NCBI GenBank assembly: GCA_023394965.1
Contig: JAEWZX010000013.1
Span: 124,001-188,000 of the forward strand
DNA: 64,000 bases
Direction of reading: 5' to 3'
Source: Pseudomonadota bacterium
GTDB lineage: Bacteria > Pseudomonadota > Alphaproteobacteria > Sphingomonadales > Sphingomonadaceae
In this document: positions 58,896 to 64,000 of the stretch, piece after piece
How the letters are laid out: every line of letters starts with the position of its first letter
How positions within the stretch are numbered: the first letter of the stretch is position 1
Program-made: the position numbers and the translations under genes
The notes under the pieces: model-generated
The model's database searches: none
What the model was told of the DNA's origin: nothing
The model's input: the letters and a program-made list of their open reading frames with translations, nothing else

Positions 58896-60323
58896 TCAGT
58901 CTTTCAGGACCCAGGTATCTTTGGTGCCGCCACCTTGGCTGGAATTGACGACAAGCGAACCATCTTTCAACGCGACCCGGGTCAGACCGCCGGGGGTAAT
59001 GTCGATCCGGTCGGGCGAAACGAGCACGAAGGGCCGCAGATCCACATGGCGGGGGGCGAGCCCCTTTTCGGTGAAGATCGGGCAGGTCGACAGGGCCAGG
59101 GTGGGCTGCGCGATATAATTATCGGGCCGTGCAACGATCTTGCGCCGGAATTCCTCGATTTCCTTTTTCGAAGCCGTCGGCCCGATCAGCATCCCGTACC
59201 CGCCGGATCCATGGACTTCCTTCACGACCAGTTCCGCAAGATTGTCGAGCACATATTTGCAGGATTCGTCGTCCGCACAGCGATGCGTTTCCACATTCGG
59301 CAGCAGCGGTTTCTCGCCGGTGTAGAATTCGACGATGTCCGGCATGAAGGAATAAATCGCCTTGTCGTCCGCCACGCCCGTTCCCGGCGCGTTGGCGATG
59401 GTGACGCCGCCGCTGCGATAGACGTCCATGATCCCCGGCACGCCAAGCACACTGTCTTCATGGAATGTCAGTGGGTCCAGAAATTCGTCGTCGACGCGGC
59501 GATAGATGACATCGACCGGCTGATACCCACGCGTAGTCCGCATCGCCACGCGGCCATCGACCACCCGCAGGTCACTGCCTTCGACCAGTTCCGCGCCCAT
59601 CTGATCCGCCAGAAAGGCATGCTCGAAATAAGCGGAATTATAGATACCCGGTGTGAGCACGGCCACGACCGGCTTTCCTCTGGTGCAATCCGGTGCACAG
59701 GCAGCCAGGCTCTTGGCCAGGCGGCGCGGATAGTCCGAAACCTGTTCCACCGGGACCCGCATGAACAATTCGGGGAACATCGCCATCATGGTTTCGCGGT
59801 TTTCGAGCATGTAGCTGACGCCGGACGGGGTTCGGGCATTGTCTTCCAGCACGTAAAATTCGTCCGGGCCGGTCCGTACCAGATCGATGCCGACGATATG
59901 TGTGTAGACACCCCCCGGCGGGGTAAAGCCGACCATGTGCGGCAGCCACGCGTCGTTATTGCTGAACAACCTTTCCGGGATGCGCCCGGCGCGGATGATT
60001 TCCTGCCTGTGGTAGAGATCGTGCATGAACGCATTCAGCGCCGATACCCGCTGTTCTATCCCACGGGTCAGCTTGCGCCATTCCGCCGCGCTGATGATGC
60101 GTGGAACCATGTCGAACGGGATCAGGCGTTCTTCGGCTTCATTTTCGCCGTAGACATTGAAGGTGATGCCGGTCTTGCGGAAATTCGTCTCTGCTTCGGC
60201 ATGCTTGCGCCGCAGCAGCGCATTGTCCTGCGCTTCGAACCATTCGCAATAGCCCGCATAGGCATCTCTTACGCCGCCGGCGGGCTCGCGCATTTCGTCG
60301 AAATAATCGGCGCTGCCGCTCAT
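58896..60323 (-). CDS. Circularly permuted ATP-grasp family protein
   Basis: 475-residue enzyme of the circularly permuted type 2 ATP-grasp family. Signatures are GGVYTHIVGIDLVRTGPDEF, EDNARTPSGVSYMLENRE and the nucleotide region VVKEVHGSGGYGMLIGP. ATP-grasp enzymes join a carboxylate to an amine or thiol, so it likely makes a peptide or amide bond. It is the first gene of the Anbu cluster. The substrate is unknown; relatives are thought to make short peptide tags. Confidence 0.92.
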   Translation of the reverse strand: MSGSADYFDEMREPAGGVRDAYAGYCEWFEAQDNALLRRKHAEAETNFRKTGITFNVYGENEAEERLIPFDMVPRIISAAEWRKLTRGIEQRVSALNAFMHDLYHRQEIIRAGRIPERLFSNNDAWLPHMVGFTPPGGVYTHIVGIDLVRTGPDEFYVLEDNARTPSGVSYMLENRETMMAMFPELFMRVPVEQVSDYPRRLAKSLAACAPDCTRGKPVVAVLTPGIYNSAYFEHAFLADQMGAELVEGSDLRVVDGRVAMRTTRGYQPVDVIYRRVDDEFLDPLTFHEDSVLGVPGIMDVYRSGGVTIANAPGTGVADDKAIYSFMPDIVEFYTGEKPLLPNVETHRCADDESCKYVLDNLAELVVKEVHGSGGYGMLIGPTASKKEIEEFRRKIVARPDNYIAQPTLALSTCPIFTEKGLAPRHVDLRPFVLVSPDRIDITPGGLTRVALKDGSLVVNSSQGGGTKDTWVLKD

Positions 60324-60402
60324 AGTCCCCCGAAGTGGCTTTAACGGCTGCCGTCATCCGGCAGCGTGGAGACAGGAAGTCCCCCTTCACTGAAACAAAC
60401 GT

Positions 60403-61176
60403 TCAGTCCCTATCAAGTTCCCCAAGCACCGCGCCGACTGCTTCATATGTCAGAACAAACCCCATGTGCGAACAGCGCAGAGCCTTCGCCCGGTCGCGTT
60501 CGCTGGGCTTGCCGCAGGCCGCACGGGGATGAACGATCCCATCGCACGGGCTCCAGAACGCCACTGTCTCCACCGGCGGTTTTTCATGCACGACCGTGTC
60601 GATTTCGGGCTCATCCACCCGGTGCCCGGCAATGGCCTGGTAGGCGCGCCAGCCGTTGTTTGCGCGCGGACTGCCGGAAAAAGGCGAACCCATAGTGATC
60701 ACCTTGGCCACCATGTCGGGATGCGCCTTCGCCAGTTCGCGGGCCATCACACCCCCAAGGCTCCAGCCGACAAGGTGGATCGGTTCGCCCGTACGCCGGT
60801 AAAGGTCGACAAGGCGCTGTTCCACCTTGCGGAACCGCGTCTGCGTGGCCCCGAAATTATAGCCGAGCCCCCACTTCTTCGTGGTGTGGCCTGCCCGTTC
60901 GAGTTTCCGCGCCATCCAGCGCATACGGATCGGATGCGCGCCGAAGCCTGGCAGAAGCATCACTGTCTTCGGATTGCGGGAAACAGGAATATCGAACGGG
61001 GCGCCGATAAGCCGACGCACCGGTTCCAGCGGCCAGAGAAATTCCCGCAGGAGCAATTGCCAGCGCGGGCCGCAGGCATCGTCAGGGCACGGTTCGGCGG
61101 CCAGCGCCCAGCGCCGCAGAATTTCATCGCGGTGGGTGAATACGGTGTCTCTGAACGGTAATGTTGCCATCACCAT
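60403..61176 (-). CDS. Alpha/beta hydrolase
   Basis: 257-residue hydrolase. The nucleophile elbow is GWSLGG with Ser139, and the charge relay is probably Asp212 (SPCDGIVHP) and His237 (RCSHMGF). TVMLLPGFGAHPIRMRWMAR resembles triacylglycerol lipases or PHA-type esterases. It lies 79 nt upstream of the ATP-grasp gene in the same direction and may share its transcript. Start ATG 61176 (ATG 61170 is also possible); no ribosome site is clear. The substrate is unknown. Confidence 0.8.
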   Translation of the reverse strand: MVMATLPFRDTVFTHRDEILRRWALAAEPCPDDACGPRWQLLLREFLWPLEPVRRLIGAPFDIPVSRNPKTVMLLPGFGAHPIRMRWMARKLERAGHTTKKWGLGYNFGATQTRFRKVEQRLVDLYRRTGEPIHLVGWSLGGVMARELAKAHPDMVAKVITMGSPFSGSPRANNGWRAYQAIAGHRVDEPEIDTVVHEKPPVETVAFWSPCDGIVHPRAACGKPSERDRAKALRCSHMGFVLTYEAVGAVLGELDRD

Positions 61177-61225
61177 GTAATAATGCCCGAAGCCGATTAA
61201 TGGCTCCCGAATTTCATTTCGTCAT

Positions 61226-61771
61226 TCAAGCGTCGCAATCGCCAATGCGCTCCTGCGAGCTTTTCATGGTCATTTTCATGGTCTGACCGTTCGGCCCTTC
61301 GGCATCCATGGTCATGTTCATTTCCGACGATGTTTCAGTACCCTTGCCGGTCATGGCCATGCGCGCGGTACCTTCCCCGCCCGCCTTGCAGTTCATGACC
61401 GCATCGATGCTGCCACCATCGGCATCGAATTTTTCAAAGGTGCATTCGGAATTGGCATCCTGCGCCTGCCGAGCCATTTCTTCGAAGCCCTTTTCAGCCT
61501 CTTCCTTGGTCAGGCAATACTCGTGAGTCTGTGGCCCCTGATCGAACATGTTGCGCATCATATCCTGCACCTGCTGCGGCGCGTCGGGCATGGAAATGTC
61601 GACGAATTCCACCGTTGCACGGTATTTGCCGGGCAACGGTTTCACCATATCCGCCGATCTGGCCGCGGCTTCTTCCATCGTGATTTCGCCGTCCCCATCG
61701 GCATCGGCGCTGTTGCCCCCACAGGCGGCAAGGGTAATGCTGGCAGCAGCGGCAATCACGATACGGCGCAT
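61226..61771 (-). CDS. DUF3617-like lipoprotein with EF-hand loop
   Basis: 181-residue predicted lipoprotein: lipobox LAAC (Cys17). Directly after it comes a perfect calcium EF-hand loop at residues 23-34: DADGDGEITMEE with Asp23, Asp25, Asp27, Gly28, Ile30 and Glu34. The rest resembles DUF3617: GKYRATVEFVDISMP, HEYCLTKEEAEKGF, CTFEK, then paired Cys and a Met-rich strand part. GGGAGA precedes ATG 61771. Function unknown. The EF-hand loop is not a usual part of DUF3617 proteins as far as I know. Confidence 0.82.
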   Translation of the reverse strand: MRRIVIAAAASITLAACGGNSADADGDGEITMEEAAARSADMVKPLPGKYRATVEFVDISMPDAPQQVQDMMRNMFDQGPQTHEYCLTKEEAEKGFEEMARQAQDANSECTFEKFDADGGSIDAVMNCKAGGEGTARMAMTGKGTETSSEMNMTMDAEGPNGQTMKMTMKSSQERIGDCDA

Positions 61772-61849
61772 GAAACAATCTCCCGTTTTAACGGGCGGAG
61801 GCTAGCAGCCGCGACGCCCATGGCAAGCACCGTTGCGCCAGACGCAGAT

Positions 61850-61864
61850 GTTCTCCATATGTGC
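61850..61864 (+). promoter_or_regulatory. Possible LexA (SOS) box before uvrB
   Basis: GTTC-TCCATAT-GTGC matches the alphaproteobacterial LexA box GTTC-N7-GTTC at seven of eight positions and ends 4 nt before the uvrB ATG. The single mismatch and the closeness to the start keep this tentative. Confidence 0.35.
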
Positions 61865-61868
61865 ACGC

Positions 61869-64000
<2,132 letters not shown>

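Overview
The window is chromosomal DNA from a Gram-negative alphaproteobacterium, most likely order Sphingomonadales and probably family Erythrobacteraceae. The support is the lptD-surA-pdxA-rsmA operon, a split and circularly permuted tmRNA gene of the alphaproteobacterial kind, two TonB-dependent receptors, hdaA, a DUF2794 protein and high-GC coding sequence throughout. The assignment rests on gene content and family resemblance, not on a database search. No prophage, insertion sequence, CRISPR array, rRNA or tRNA gene was seen. The one stable RNA gene found is ssrA (about 31090-31414, minus strand).

Layout. 1-7.9 kb: end of the ATP synthase operon (atpD partial, atpC), a lower-GC GT-C type membrane glycosyltransferase, a secreted S9A prolyl oligopeptidase, divergent glmU/gph, and an MFE-2-like SDR. 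7.9-18 kb: DUF2794-cysE, hdaA and a DUF2066-like exported protein divergent from purM, then purN (fused to an MmcQ/YjbR domain) and a sulfotransferase; ndk, two related lipoproteins, holC and pepA follow on the minus strand. 18-24 kb: the lptD-surA-pdxA-rsmA envelope/maturation operon. 24-31 kb: a GNAT gene, a frameshifted small gene, malate synthase G, and an overlapping M20 hydrolase-astA-astB arginine succinyltransferase operon. 31-36.4 kb: a small membrane protein behind a sigma-54-like promoter, ssrA, mscL, a lemA-TPM-TPM-nudix-SDR operon, and a pspC operon headed by two paralogous micropeptides behind a second, near-consensus sigma-54 promoter. 36.4-41.5 kb: recF and the tesA/ybbA-ybbP block. 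41.6-54.6 kb: a TonB receptor, typA, an outer-membrane beta-barrel, putP, ggt, and a probably Fur-controlled PepSY/siderophore-receptor operon. 54.9-61.8 kb: an extensin-like LAS-fold lipoprotein, a LuxR-type regulator with a degenerate receiver, and the four-gene Anbu proteasome-like cluster (ATP-grasp, alpha-E, transglutaminase, Anbu), then an alpha/beta hydrolase and a DUF3617-like lipoprotein with an EF-hand loop. 61.9-64 kb: uvrB, cut by the window end.

Most of the window is housekeeping. The parts most worth follow-up are the two sigma-54-like promoters driving tiny membrane proteins and PspC (a possible envelope-stress regulon), the Anbu cluster with its phosphorylation-independent-looking regulator, the PurN-MmcQ/YjbR fusion, the M20 hydrolase locked into the ast operon, and a frameshifted small gene next to malate synthase.
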